Shown here one piece after another: positions 8,656-17,677 of a DNA stretch of 64,000 bases; position 1 is the stretch's first letter; each line of letters starts with the position of its first letter. The notes under the pieces are model-generated. The model ran no database searches. It was not told the DNA's origin and saw only the letters and a list, made by a program, of their open reading frames with translations. The stretch comes from CALMEC01 sp963765105. GTDB lineage: Bacteria > Actinomycetota > Thermoleophilia > Miltoncostaeales > Miltoncostaeaceae. The stretch lies in contig CAVXUW010000004.1 of assembly GCA_963765105.1 (NCBI GenBank), positions 682,001-746,000 on the forward strand, written 5' to 3'. The position numbers and the translations under genes were made by a program.

Positions 8656-9375
8656 TTACGGAACCGCCCGGGCGTAACCGTCACCCACGTCTTCTGGGGC
8701 TCCGGCACCCGGTTCGGCGCCCACGAGGATGGCGCCAACGGCTGGTGCCTGGCCGCGTGATTCCTTCGCTGCGGTGAACGCCAGGGCCACGTCGGTGCCG
8801 CGTTGCCAGGCCTGCAGGTAGGGGTACGGATCGACACTCGCACCACCGCCCGGGTGAATCTCGAAGTGCAGGTGTGGCGGGGTCGTACGGGCTTGCCCGG
8901 TGTTGCCGACAAAACCGATGACCTCGCCGGCACGCACGCGCACCCCATCAGCAACATGCGTGGCGTAGGCCGACAAGTGGGCGTAGTAGTAGGTGTTCCC
9001 CAACTGGTCGGTGAGCCACAGACGGTTCCCACCCAGGTTGTTGACACCAACCTTTGAGAGCTCGCCGTCGGCGACCGCCAGGACCGGCACCCCGATCGGC
9101 GCGAAGATGTCGTTACCCTGGTGCCAACCCGTCCCTGCGCGGGGCGCCCCATAGTCACTGGTGAAGGCGGCATTGCCGCCCAGCACCGGGAACACGTACT
9201 TTGCCGTGGATCCGTCGGGCGTTCCTGCCGGAGTCGACGGCGCAACTTTCGGTATCGCGACCACCGGCGGGAGCATGTTTGCCGACAGGGCAACCGGCGC
9301 GCCGACGAAGAGGCCCGCACAGGCGACGGCGATTGCGACCCGACAATTCGGGGGGCGACGGTGAGGGGCGAGCAT
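8656..9375 (-). CDS. secreted M23 family peptidase (LytM-type)
   Basis: 239 residues. A signal peptide covers about residues 12-32 (hydrophobic AIAVACAGLFVGAPVALSA). The zinc peptidase domain spans about 60-185 and has both metal-binding motifs, HQGNDIF (HxxxD) and HLHFEIHPG (HxH), so it should be catalytically active against peptide cross-links of peptidoglycan. GVPVLAVADGELSKVG and GNTYYYAHLS are typical M23 core strands. The C-terminal 50 residues are Ala/Gly-rich with no recognisable domain. It is convergent with the FakA-FakB fusion (4 bases apart) and divergent from the NlpC/P60 gene. Export outside the membrane is inferred from the signal peptide. Confidence 0.88.
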   Translation of the reverse strand: MLAPHRRPPNCRVAIAVACAGLFVGAPVALSANMLPPVVAIPKVAPSTPAGTPDGSTAKYVFPVLGGNAAFTSDYGAPRAGTGWHQGNDIFAPIGVPVLAVADGELSKVGVNNLGGNRLWLTDQLGNTYYYAHLSAYATHVADGVRVRAGEVIGFVGNTGQARTTPPHLHFEIHPGGGASVDPYPYLQAWQRGTDVALAFTAAKESRGQAPAVGAILVGAEPGAGAPEDVGDGYARAVP

Positions 9376-9463
9376 GCCCCCACATTGTGGTGACCGAGTA
9401 GGACGTGGTCAATCGCCAGACGGCCTTTCTCAGCCATCCCACAGGACCATTCGTCGCAACGAG

Positions 9464-9483
9464 AATTGCAAAACCCCGCAATT
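9464..9483. promoter_or_regulatory. AATTGC...GCAATT inverted repeat between divergent cell-wall hydrolase genes
   Basis: A perfect 6-bp inverted repeat with an 8-base spacer lies mid-way between the divergent M23 and NlpC/P60 genes. It is AT-rich in a GC-rich background, so it could be an operator shared by both promoters. No known regulator consensus is recognised. Confidence 0.3.
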
Positions 9484-9545
9484 TGGGTGTTTAGGCTGCG
9501 CGCTGGTACCGTGGCCGGCTCCACGGAGAGGTCTGCCGCACCCGA

Positions 9546-10700
9546 TTGGGTTCGGCCCCACGAGAGGCTGCCCTGAACCCCACGCACCGCACATCTGTCC
9601 GCGCGATCCTCGCCGCCGTGGTGTGCACCACCGTCCTGGCCTCCGCACCAGCTGCACTGCCGGCGCCCTCGATCGGTGAGCTGCGTGCCCGCGTTGCGCA
9701 AATCCAGGCCGAGGTGGGCGCCATCGACGACCAGGTCGAGAACGCCGCAGAGGCCTACAACGGTGCCGTCTACGAGCTGGGACAGATCGACCGGCGTATT
9801 AGCAGCAACCGCGCGCTGCTGGTGAAGTCCAACGCACGACTCAAAGCGACCCAGGAAGCGCTTGCCGTGCGGCTACGAAGCGCCTACATCGCGCCTCAGC
9901 CCAGCACGCTGCAGGTGCTGCTCTCCAGTGGCAGCGTGTCCGCGGCACTCGCCGGGGTCGATGCGATGAACCGCGTGAGCAGCCGGGATGCCGCGATCGT
10001 GCGCAGCGTCAGCGCCCTACGCCAGCAACGCATCGCGACGCAGAAACAGCTCGTCAAAGACCAGGCAGAGGCGAAAAAGAGGGTTGCCACTCGCGCCGAG
10101 CAGCGTGCCACCGTCCAACGGCTCCTTGGTCAACGCCAAGCCGTGTTGTCGGGCGCCAAAGGCCGCCTGGCAACGATGCTCGAGGCCGAACGTGAGCGGG
10201 AGCGTCGGGCACAGGCCGAGCTGCAGCGACGCGCCCGCGAGGTCGCCAGGCAACCCACCGTCACGCCGGCCTCACCATCAACTCCATCGGCTCCGGCAAC
10301 TCCTTCATCGCCGGCGACGCCATCCCCGCCCTCCCCTTCGGTCGGGGGCAGCGGCAGCGCGCGAAATGCACAGGCTGCGCGACTCGCACTTGGGTACCTG
10401 GGCGTGCCGTATGTCTGGGGCGGCGCCTCACCAAGTGGCTTCGACTGCAGCGGCCTGGCGAGCTACGTCTACGCCAAAGTGGGGGTCTCGGTACCCCACT
10501 ACACCGGGGCTATCTGGGCGAAGTTCCCGAAAGTCACCGGATCACTTCAGCCTGGCGATATGGTGTTTTACCGCGGCTTGGGACACATGGGGATCTACAT
10601 TGGTGGCGGGAACATGGTTCATGCTCCCAGTACCGGTGACGTCGTGAAGATCACCGCGATGTCGTCGCGTCGCGACTATGTGGGAGCGGTTCGCCCCTAA
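9546..10700 (+). CDS. secreted coiled-coil NlpC/P60 endopeptidase (RipA-like)
   Basis: 384 residues from the TTG at 9546. A signal peptide (AILAAVVCTTVLASAPAALP) is followed by about 190 residues of charged coiled coil (about 45-235), a P/S/T-rich linker, and a C-terminal NlpC/P60 domain (about 275-384). The catalytic Cys is in GFDCSGLA, and the histidines are in GHMGIYIGGG and MVHAP, so a complete papain-like site is present. This architecture is the actinobacterial RipA/CwlO type that cleaves peptidoglycan stem peptides during septation. The start is uncertain: TTG 9546 has GGAGAGG 12 bases upstream, while a CTG at 9573 has GAGAGG only 5 bases upstream. It is followed 42 bases later by a paralogue in which the catalytic Cys is lost. 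Confidence 0.87.
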   Translation: MGSAPREAALNPTHRTSVRAILAAVVCTTVLASAPAALPAPSIGELRARVAQIQAEVGAIDDQVENAAEAYNGAVYELGQIDRRISSNRALLVKSNARLKATQEALAVRLRSAYIAPQPSTLQVLLSSGSVSAALAGVDAMNRVSSRDAAIVRSVSALRQQRIATQKQLVKDQAEAKKRVATRAEQRATVQRLLGQRQAVLSGAKGRLATMLEAERERERRAQAELQRRAREVARQPTVTPASPSTPSAPATPSSPATPSPPSPSVGGSGSARNAQAARLALGYLGVPYVWGGASPSGFDCSGLASYVYAKVGVSVPHYTGAIWAKFPKVTGSLQPGDMVFYRGLGHMGIYIGGGNMVHAPSTGDVVKITAMSSRRDYVGAVRP

Positions 10701-10742
10701 AAGCTCAAGGTTCGGCCCGCACGGCCGATCACTTATTTCAGA

Positions 10743-12350
10743 ATGGCTGGACGCCTCCCAACAACGGCAGGACGCCGTGCACCGATTCGTCGCGCTTTGG
10801 CGTCGTCGATCGCCGCATGTGCGATCGGAGCCACCACTGCCGCTGCCGCCGACGAATGGACGGTTGCGCCCTCCACCCAGAATGGGTCGGAGCAGGTGTG
10901 GCAGGTTGCCCCGGCCGCGGGTGACACGAACTCGTGGACCGTTAGCCCGACCGACCCGAACGCGAAGCCCGTCGCACGCCCCGCGCCATCGCCGGAGTCG
11001 ATCTTCGACCGCTTCGTCGCCACGTCGACCGTTGGCATCACCGAGACCGGCGCCACGCCACCGGTGGCCCCCACTGCGATCGAGGTCGCCGCGCCCAGCG
11101 CGAAGCTTGACCCCGACACCCCAGAGGTGAAGGCTCTCGCGGCTGCGGAGGAGGCGCTCGACATCATCGATGCCGACCTCGCCGACGTGCGCAGCCAACT
11201 CGAGGCCGCCAGCCCCGATGAGTACGACGCCCTCGCTGCCCGAGAGGCCGAGCTGCAAAAGAAGAGCGCGGCCGCGGCCGCAATCGTCGAGGAGCTTCAG
11301 GTCGCGGTCGACAAGCTTCAGGCCGAGGCCGACAAGAAGGCAGCCGCTGCCGCAGCAGCCGCACTGACGCCCACCAACCCCTTCGTCACCACCCCGGGCT
11401 TGACGTATGCCCCCGTGTCGGGAACCGTGCCAACGATCGATGCGAACCTCGCGTCCCAGCTCGATGCCTACCTCGCAAGCCAGGGCAGCCCACTCGTGGG
11501 CCTCGGCTCCGTCTTCGTCTACCAGTCGACCGCCGTGGGCCTCGACCCGCGTCTGTTGGTTGCCATCAGTGGCGCGGAGACGAGCTTTGGTACCTACGGG
11601 CCGTCCCAGACGATTCACAACCCCTTCGGTATGGGCCCGGGCATCGTCTACCCGACATGGGCCGACTCCATCGCCTCAGCCGCTCGCAACCTCGGCGGCA
11701 GCCTCTACAAGGGCTCCGGCCTCGTGACGATCGCTCAGATTCAGCGCCGCTGGGCACCGAACGGCGCCGCCAACGACCCCACGAACCTGAACAGCCACTG
11801 GTTCACGAACGTCAGCAAGTACTACGGCGCCCTTGGCGGCGACCCCAACGGGTCGGTCTTCACCGACCGGGCCGCATCGGCAACCGCCATCCCGGTAGCC
11901 CCCGGGGTCGCTCCCGGCATCCAGGGAACCGTGGCGGCACCCACCGCATACGGCAACCCCGTCAATGTGCCTGGTGGCGGAAAGAACGCCGGCCCCGCCG
12001 CGGTTCAGCTCGCCGTGAGGTACGTCGGCGCGGAATACCGTGCCGGTGGCGCCACCCCCGCCGGATTCGATGCCCCGGGCCTGGTGCGCTTCGCCTACGA
12101 CAAACAGGGCGTGACACTGCCCGCAACCGCCGTCGCACAATCCCGCGTGGGAAACGCCGTCAGCCCGGAACAACTCTCTGCAGGTGACGTGGTGTTCTTC
12201 GCCGACCGCGTCGGGCACATCAACCACGAGGGCCTCTACGTCGGTAAGGGCTACTTCGTCCACGCGCCGCAGGCCGGCGAGGTCGTCAAGATCTCCTCCC
12301 TCTACGAGCCCTTCTTCGCCACACAGTACGCCGGCGCACGCCGCTACTAA
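10743..12350 (+). CDS. cell-wall protein: glucosaminidase-like domain plus catalytically dead NlpC/P60 domain
   Basis: 535 residues. A signal peptide of about 36 residues is followed by repeats of the type EWTVAPS/VWQVAPA/SWTVSPT, an acidic Ala-rich coiled coil (about 120-205), a domain with LLVAISGAETSFGTYG and HNPFGMG that resembles glucosaminidase/lysozyme-like folds (about 230-375), and a C-terminal NlpC/P60 domain (about 415-535). In the last domain the catalytic Cys is replaced by Ala (GFDAPGLV at about 443, against GFDCSGLA in the neighbour), while the His in NHEGLYVG and the VHAP motif are kept. I infer a non-catalytic peptidoglycan-binding or regulatory module. It lies in the same direction 42 bases behind the active paralogue and probably shares its transcript. 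Confidence 0.8.
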   Translation: MAGRLPTTAGRRAPIRRALASSIAACAIGATTAAAADEWTVAPSTQNGSEQVWQVAPAAGDTNSWTVSPTDPNAKPVARPAPSPESIFDRFVATSTVGITETGATPPVAPTAIEVAAPSAKLDPDTPEVKALAAAEEALDIIDADLADVRSQLEAASPDEYDALAAREAELQKKSAAAAAIVEELQVAVDKLQAEADKKAAAAAAAALTPTNPFVTTPGLTYAPVSGTVPTIDANLASQLDAYLASQGSPLVGLGSVFVYQSTAVGLDPRLLVAISGAETSFGTYGPSQTIHNPFGMGPGIVYPTWADSIASAARNLGGSLYKGSGLVTIAQIQRRWAPNGAANDPTNLNSHWFTNVSKYYGALGGDPNGSVFTDRAASATAIPVAPGVAPGIQGTVAAPTAYGNPVNVPGGGKNAGPAAVQLAVRYVGAEYRAGGATPAGFDAPGLVRFAYDKQGVTLPATAVAQSRVGNAVSPEQLSAGDVVFFADRVGHINHEGLYVGKGYFVHAPQAGEVVKISSLYEPFFATQYAGARRY

Positions 12351-12378
12351 CAGCGACGCACACCGGCTTCCCCGCGCG

Positions 12379-12996
12379 CTAGCCCCCGAAACCGAAGTGC
12401 CCGGGGCCTCCATGGCCACGACCGCCGCGGCCGCCAAAACCGCGACTACCCTCGGCGTCTGCCAGACGTTCGGCACGCTCTTTCAGCTGCGCATCGGTCG
12501 GCGTGCTTCCGGCCGATGTCGCTTCCGCCTTCAGACCCTCGGTGATCGCGGCGAGGAGCTTCGCCCGGTCGACACCCTTCTCCTTCGCCAGGTCGGCCAG
12601 GCTGGTTCCGACGTGGCGCTTGTCGTGGATCTCGTCGGCGGTCATGCCGAGCAGCTTCGCGACGGGGGCAATCGAGGCCGCGCGACGCGCCTCATGCTCA
12701 GCGCGATCCTTTGGCGCGTCCTTGGCGCGCTGGAGCAACTCGTCAGCCTGAGCTTGGGTGATGCGACCCGCCGCCACCGCCGCGTCGAGACGGGCTTTGC
12801 GCACGTCGAGCATCGCCTGCTGGACATCGGCTTCGGTGAGCTTCGTCCCCTCGTTCTTGTTGAGCGTCTCGGCAAGGCTGGCCGCTGGGCTCGTGTCGGA
12901 GCCCGATGCGGCGATGCCGAACGTGGCCCCCGCACCGACCCCGGCCACAGCTCCCGCTGCCAGAAGCGCGGTCACCCGCTTCGATGGACGTTTCAT
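12379..12996 (-). CDS. secreted helical protein with Gly-rich tail, function unknown
   Basis: 205 residues. The N-terminus MKRPSKRVTALLAAGAVAGV forms a signal peptide or anchor. The body consists of helical segments such as RKARLDAAVAAGRITQAQAD and LLGMTADEIHDKRHVGTSLA followed by DLAKEKGVD, a pattern common in small exported actinobacterial and firmicute proteins without known function. The last 20 residues are Gly, Arg and His-rich (GFGGRGGRGHGG and onward). ATG 12996 is chosen because GAAGGGGG lies about 8 bases upstream; an open frame up to 13122 has no support. It is divergent from the metal permease gene. Confidence 0.65.
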   Translation of the reverse strand: MKRPSKRVTALLAAGAVAGVGAGATFGIAASGSDTSPAASLAETLNKNEGTKLTEADVQQAMLDVRKARLDAAVAAGRITQAQADELLQRAKDAPKDRAEHEARRAASIAPVAKLLGMTADEIHDKRHVGTSLADLAKEKGVDRAKLLAAITEGLKAEATSAGSTPTDAQLKERAERLADAEGSRGFGGRGGRGHGGPGHFGFGG

Positions 12997-13121
12997 TTTG
13001 TGCCCCCTTCGAGACGAACTCAGATCGTTTACTGAAAGACACGGTAGATCCGGTTGTCGTGACGAGGCTGTGAGCGGTGTTAACGATCGGTTAAGTTGCC
13101 CGGCGCGTCCTCCCTGCGACA

Positions 13122-13967
13122 ATGCCCGGAATGGACCTGCTTCTCGACCCGTTTCGGCCCGTCTTCATGCAACGGGCTATGTGGGAGGTGCTGCTCTTGG
13201 CGATCCCGGCCGGGGCGCTTGGCGCATGGGTGGTGGCGCGGCGCTTGGCATTCATGACCCATGCCGTGGGGCACGCGACGTTCCCGGCACTGGTCGTCGC
13301 CACCGTCGTGGGCGTCAGCGTCCTCACCGCAGGCATCGTTGCGGCAGTCGCCGTCGCGCTCGTCTTGGTGTGGCTTCACCGTCAACGTGGCCTGGCCGGG
13401 GGAACGGCGGTGGCGATCGTGCTGACCACGGCGCTGGCGTTGGGCTCGGTCATTGTCAGTGCCTCAGACGTCGGCGTTCGCACCAACAGCCTGCTCTTCG
13501 GCAGCCTCCTGGCGATCACCGACGCTGATCTCTGGAGCAGCGCCGGCGTGGCGGCGGGGACCCTGGCATGCCTGACGGTGTTCTGGCGCCCGCTGATGGC
13601 ATCGGCGTTCGACGGCGAGGTGGCCACCGCGCAGGGGATCAACCCTCGCATCATTGAAATGGGCGTGGCCGTCCTCCTCGCCATCTGCGTTGCCGTGTCA
13701 ATCCGTGCGGTCGGGAGCCTTCTCGTCGCGGGTTTCTTCCTGGTGCCCGCCGCGACAGCCCGCCTGGCCGCCAAACGACTGGCAACGGTGATGGTCTGGG
13801 GGGCCGTCATTGCCGCCGCATGCGGGGTCACCGGCATGTGGACCGCATACCACCTCAACGCACCCCCCGGGGCGTGCATTGCGAGCATTGGCAGCGCCCT
13901 GTGGGGACTCGTCGCCGCGGTGCGAACGCTCACCACCGGGCGTACAATGAGAACCATTACCACTTGA
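13122..13967 (+). CDS. metal ABC transporter permease (ABC-3 family), first of two
   Basis: 281 residues, with about eight hydrophobic segments. It belongs to the ZnuB/MntB family of ABC-3 permeases, which form the membrane channel of Zn or Mn importers. Typical features are GALGAWVVARRLAFMTHAVGHATFPAL in split form (GALGAWVVARRLAF then HAVGHATFPAL), RTNSLLFGSLLAI and GFFLVPAATARL. Start may be ATG 13122 or ATG 13131. It lies 31 bases before the substrate-binding lipoprotein gene and is one of two permeases in the same cluster. The sequence AATGAGAACCATTACCACTT at 13946-13965, across its 3' end, loosely recalls a Fur-family box, but the palindrome is poor. Confidence 0.87.
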   Translation: MPGMDLLLDPFRPVFMQRAMWEVLLLAIPAGALGAWVVARRLAFMTHAVGHATFPALVVATVVGVSVLTAGIVAAVAVALVLVWLHRQRGLAGGTAVAIVLTTALALGSVIVSASDVGVRTNSLLFGSLLAITDADLWSSAGVAAGTLACLTVFWRPLMASAFDGEVATAQGINPRIIEMGVAVLLAICVAVSIRAVGSLLVAGFFLVPAATARLAAKRLATVMVWGAVIAAACGVTGMWTAYHLNAPPGACIASIGSALWGLVAAVRTLTTGRTMRTITT

Positions 13968-13998
13968 CACTGAGTCTTATCTAGGAGAGTCTGCCGGT

Positions 13999-14910
13999 AT
14001 GATTCGTTGCCGGCGTTTCCTGCTACCCGCGCTCGTCTGCGTCGCCGCCATGACCGGTTGCGGTGATGACACGTCACAACCCGACACGACAGTCACCGTC
14101 GTGGCAACCACGACCCCAATTGGTGACATGGCGACCCGTGTCGCGGGCGACGCGGCTGCCGTTCGGGTTCTTCTCGCCCCCAACGCCGACCCGCACGACT
14201 ACGAACCGACACCGGACGATGGCGCGGCAGTCGCCGACGCTGAGGTTGTGCTCGTCAACGGTCTCGATCTCGACGGGTGGATCGACGACGTGGTCAAAAG
14301 CTCGGGCACGACGACCCGGCCGGTGGTCGTCACCACGGGGCTGACGCTTCGACCGGGGGACGATGAGTCGCCTGATGGCGACCCTCACGTGTGGCTCGAC
14401 CCACGCAACGCCGAGAAAATGGTGCAAACAATGACCACGGCGATGAGCGCGGCCGCGCCCGCGCAGGCCGAGACCTTCCGGGCCAACGCGGAGCGGTACA
14501 TCAGCGAAATCCGTACCCTCGATGTCGAGCTGGCGGCGCGCGTCAACACGATCCCCCAGGCCCAACGTGTCATCGTTACCGACCATGACGCCTTCGGCTA
14601 CCTCGCCGCTCGGTACGACATCCGCATCGTGGGCGCCGTCATTCCCTCCCTCGCGACGACGGCGGAGCCAAATGCACGCGACCTGGCCGCACTCGTCGAT
14701 GCGATCAGAGAGAACCAGGTGCGCGTCGTCTTTCCCGAAGCATCGGTCAACGCGAAGCTCGCCCAGCAGATCGCGAAGGAATCGGGCGCACGAGTTGGCG
14801 GAGAGCTCTACAGCGACTCGCTGGGCGACACGGGCTCCGGTGCCGACACGTACCTTTCCATGATGCGATCAAATATTGAGTCGATCGTCGCCGGAATGAG
14901 CCCGACATGA
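13999..14910 (+). CDS. Zn/Mn ABC transporter substrate-binding lipoprotein
   Basis: 303 residues of the ZnuA/PsaA cluster A-I binding-protein family. The lipobox AAMTGC places the acylated Cys at about residue 21. Metal ligands expected for this family are visible: His in DPHDYEPT, His in DPHVWLDP, Glu in FPEASVN and Asp in YSDSLGD. There is no long His-rich loop, so Zn against Mn cannot be decided. AGGAGAG at 13983-13989 lies 9 bases before ATG 13999. The gene ends in an ATGA overlap with the ATPase gene, so the two are translationally coupled. It delivers metal to the permease pair on the outer face of the membrane. Confidence 0.9.
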   Translation: MIRCRRFLLPALVCVAAMTGCGDDTSQPDTTVTVVATTTPIGDMATRVAGDAAAVRVLLAPNADPHDYEPTPDDGAAVADAEVVLVNGLDLDGWIDDVVKSSGTTTRPVVVTTGLTLRPGDDESPDGDPHVWLDPRNAEKMVQTMTTAMSAAAPAQAETFRANAERYISEIRTLDVELAARVNTIPQAQRVIVTDHDAFGYLAARYDIRIVGAVIPSLATTAEPNARDLAALVDAIRENQVRVVFPEASVNAKLAQQIAKESGARVGGELYSDSLGDTGSGADTYLSMMRSNIESIVAGMSPT

Positions 14911-15713
14911 CGCCGACACGCCTTTCCCTGCGCGACGTCGGTGTTCGTTTCGGCGCGCATGAGGCGGTACGCGGGGTCAGCTTCGACGCACCCGCCGGCG
15001 CGCTGATCGGCGTGATCGGACCGAACGGCGCCGGCAAGTCGTCACTGTTTCGCGCCATCATCGGCACCGTCCCTCACCGCGGAACGATCAGCTGCGACGG
15101 AGCGGCCGCCTATGTCCCGCAGGGTGACCGTGCCGACCGTGACTTCCCCGTCACCGCGCTCGACGTGGCGCTCATGGGGCGCTACGCCGAGCGGCCGTGG
15201 TGGCGACGACTCTCCGCCGATGACCGTGATGCGGCGCACGCGGCGCTGGCGGCAACGTCGATGGACGATCACGCCGGGTGTTCTTTCGGCGAGCTGTCGG
15301 GCGGTCAACGCCAACGAGTGATGGTGGCCCGCGCCATCGCACAGAACAGCCGCGTCATGCTCCTCGATGAACCCCTGACCGGCGTCGACACGGTGAGTGC
15401 CGGCGTCATCACCGACACGCTGGCGCGCCTGCGCGACTCCGGAACGACCATCCTTGTCGCCACGCATGACCTGAACGACGCCGCCCGGACCTGCGATTTC
15501 TTGCTGTTTCTGAACCGCGACATGATCGCGTACGGCACACCCGCACAGACCTTCTCGCCCCAGACGCTGCAGCGCACCTACTCGGGGGCGATCGTGATCG
15601 TCGACCCGACCGACGGCTCGCCGATCGGCGTACTGGACGACGGCTCACATCACGATCATGGTCACGGTATCGGGGGGCACGATCACCCCCACGTGCATCG
15701 CGCGCCGGCCTGA
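14907..15713 (+). CDS. metal ABC transporter ATP-binding protein with His-rich tail
   Basis: 268 residues. Walker A is GPNGAGKSS, the ABC signature is LSGGQRQRV, Walker B is VMLLDEPLTG, and the H-loop is ATHDL, so it should be an active ATPase driving the Zn/Mn importer. After the nucleotide-binding domain, the last 25 residues carry a His/Asp run (HHDHGHGIGGHDHPHVH) with nine histidines that could bind or sense the transported metal; this extension is not part of the usual fold. It overlaps the binding-protein gene by 4 bp and is followed after 4 bases by the second permease gene. Confidence 0.92.
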   Translation: MTPTRLSLRDVGVRFGAHEAVRGVSFDAPAGALIGVIGPNGAGKSSLFRAIIGTVPHRGTISCDGAAAYVPQGDRADRDFPVTALDVALMGRYAERPWWRRLSADDRDAAHAALAATSMDDHAGCSFGELSGGQRQRVMVARAIAQNSRVMLLDEPLTGVDTVSAGVITDTLARLRDSGTTILVATHDLNDAARTCDFLLFLNRDMIAYGTPAQTFSPQTLQRTYSGAIVIVDPTDGSPIGVLDDGSHHDHGHGIGGHDHPHVHRAPA

Positions 15714-15717
15714 GGCG

Positions 15718-16578
15718 ATGCTCGACGCTCTCACAGAGCCGTGGGCCTCGAACCTTGTGCGGGGCGCACTCGTGCAGGCGGTCCTCGTCAGCGTGCTCTG
15801 CGGCGTGGTGGGCGTGTTCATCGTGGTGAAAGGGTTGGCGTTCACGACCGAAGCACTCACCCACATCGCGTTTCCCGGCGCCGTCATCGCCGCCGCCGCC
15901 GGTGGTTCGATCATCGTGGGGGGCCTGGTCGCCGCGTTCGTGGGCGCCCTGGCCATCGCGCTTGCGACCCGCGCGCCGAACACCTCGGATGAAACCGCCA
16001 TCGGCGTGGTCTTTACCGGCGCGTTTGGTGTGGGGGCTCTTCTCGCTGTGGTGTTAGGTCCGCTCGACCGCGACGTGTCGTCGTTTCTTTTCGGCAGCCT
16101 CTTCGGCGTCTCCACGGCCGACGTCGCAGCGGCGTCTGTCACCGCCCTGCTGGTCGTCGTCGCGCTCGTCGTGGTGCGACGCCCACTGGTCGCAGCCTCG
16201 TTCGACGCTGAGTCGGCGGGGACGGGTGGTCACGTTCGCGGAGTCGAGGTGATCTTCCTGGTGATCGTCGCACTCACCGTCGTCGTGGCGGCCCGCGCCG
16301 TCGGCAACGTGCTCGCGGTGGCGCTCCTGGTCATCCCCGCCGCCACCGCGCGGCTTCTGTGTCGTCGCCTGAAGGCAACCCTGCTCGTTGCGGCAGGCGG
16401 CGGCGCAACCGCGGCCCTTGGCGGGATCTACCTCTCGTACTACGCCGGTGTGGCCGCGGGCGGTGCGGTGGTGCTCGTCGCCACCGCACTCCTTCTGGTC
16501 GCGCTCATCCTGTCGCGGCTGCCACGCCGACGTGAAGCGGCGACGCCAACTCGGCCGGCGACACCCGTTCACACCTGA
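15718..16578 (+). CDS. metal ABC transporter permease (ABC-3 family), second of two
   Basis: 286 residues with about eight membrane spans: VFIVVKGLAFTTEALTHIAF, DETAIGVVFTGAFGVG, SFLFGSLFGVST and ALLVIPAATARLL are family features. It is a paralogue of the permease at the head of the cluster, which suggests either a heterodimeric channel or two alternative importers sharing one binding protein and ATPase. ATG 15718 is used, with GAGG directly upstream; an open frame from 15658 would overlap the ATPase gene without adding a membrane span. Its 3' end overlaps the convergent YcaQ-type gene by 74 bases. Confidence 0.88.
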   Translation: MLDALTEPWASNLVRGALVQAVLVSVLCGVVGVFIVVKGLAFTTEALTHIAFPGAVIAAAAGGSIIVGGLVAAFVGALAIALATRAPNTSDETAIGVVFTGAFGVGALLAVVLGPLDRDVSSFLFGSLFGVSTADVAAASVTALLVVVALVVVRRPLVAASFDAESAGTGGHVRGVEVIFLVIVALTVVVAARAVGNVLAVALLVIPAATARLLCRRLKATLLVAAGGGATAALGGIYLSYYAGVAAGGAVVLVATALLLVALILSRLPRRREAATPTRPATPVHT

Positions 16579-17677
16579 CGTTGTCGCAGCCCACCCAGGC
16601 CGCGGCCGCGGTAAGCGCGCGTACGACACCCGCCACGTCGCGCCCCTCAAAGCGCGTGTGACGCGCCACCAACGTGCGCCCGACGCGACGTGGGTCGACC
16701 CGGGCAATGAGACGGCCGGCGTGCAACACCGGCATGGCAAAGTAACCGTCCTCACGACGGGCGGCGGGCACGTAGGCCTCGAGCTTGCGACGAAAGCCGA
16801 AGATGCGCTCCGTGCGCGGACGATGCCACACCAGGGAATCAAACGGTGAGAGCAGCGTTGTTCGCGACCGACCGCGGATGCCAGGTTCGGCGACATCGAG
16901 GGCGACTGGCGACGCCCAGGCCGGACCGTCCCAACCGTCGACGGTGACCGGAACAAGCCCCGACTCCCCGATGAGGCGGCGAACGGTGACGGGACGTTGC
17001 CGGTAGTAGTCGGCGATGTCCTCGAGTGTGCCAACCCCCAGCGCGTCACCGGCACGCCGGATGAGCGCCACCGTGCACTCGTCGGCCGACGGTGTGTGAC
17101 CGAGCAGCTCGGCGGGGATCGCACGTTCGGCCAGGTCGTAGACCCGGTGCCAGCTCTGGCGCGTGACACACACCAGCTCACCCGACGCCAACAGATCCTC
17201 GGCGGCGCGTTTGAGCGGCGACCAGTCCCACCACGGCCCGCCGAGCCGAGCCCCACCGAGCTGCCGGGCGGTGAGCGGGCCCTCATCGGCCAGGCGTCGA
17301 CAGATCTCGTTGCGTGCGCCGGGGGTGCTTCGCGCATGGGATCCCAGCCGGTGCCGTCGCTTCGCAAACCACGGCCACAGCTCGATGGGAAGGATGCTGG
17401 CGGCGTGCGCCCAGTATTCGAACGCCGCGGACGGCTCACCCCAATACGCCTGCTCGACCGCCGGCCGGCCCACCGTCCCCAACCGTGCGTAGGCCACCAG
17501 CTCATGCGACCGCGCAAGCACCGAGATGGTGTCGAGCTGCACCGCGCCAAGGCGACGCAACATCGCACCAACGCCGCCACGGCGGGCATCGGCTCCAATC
17601 AGCCCTTGTGCCCACAACACGACCCGGCGGGCGTCACTGGCGCGAAGGGCAGCTACCGGCTGCGACACGCGCTGCAC
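16505..17677 (-). CDS. winged-helix DNA glycosylase family protein (YcaQ/AlkX type)
   Basis: 390 residues. The N-terminal half has AVQLDTISVLARSHELVAY, the Q-x-D motif used by YcaQ-type glycosylases that unhook alkylated bases and interstrand cross-links. The C-terminal half has LLSPFDSLVWHRPRTERIFG and RREDGYFAMPVLH, the hallmark of the HTH_42 family. Three winged-helix segments are expected from the family. It overlaps the Fur-family gene upstream by 25 bp on the same strand, so they are probably co-transcribed, and its 3' end overlaps the convergent permease gene by 74 bp. The DNA repair role is inferred from the family. Confidence 0.82.
   Translation of the reverse strand: MQRVSQPVAALRASDARRVVLWAQGLIGADARRGGVGAMLRRLGAVQLDTISVLARSHELVAYARLGTVGRPAVEQAYWGEPSAAFEYWAHAASILPIELWPWFAKRRHRLGSHARSTPGARNEICRRLADEGPLTARQLGGARLGGPWWDWSPLKRAAEDLLASGELVCVTRQSWHRVYDLAERAIPAELLGHTPSADECTVALIRRAGDALGVGTLEDIADYYRQRPVTVRRLIGESGLVPVTVDGWDGPAWASPVALDVAEPGIRGRSRTTLLSPFDSLVWHRPRTERIFGFRRKLEAYVPAARREDGYFAMPVLHAGRLIARVDPRRVGRTLVARHTRFEGRDVAGVVRALTAAAAWVGCDNVRCERVSPAELASPLHVGVAAATG

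Noticed and set aside
13946..13969. Fur/Zur box and TTGACA -35 element before the metal-binding lipoprotein gene
   Set aside because: The box palindrome is poor, and no -10 lies at the right distance from TTGACA before the start codon.
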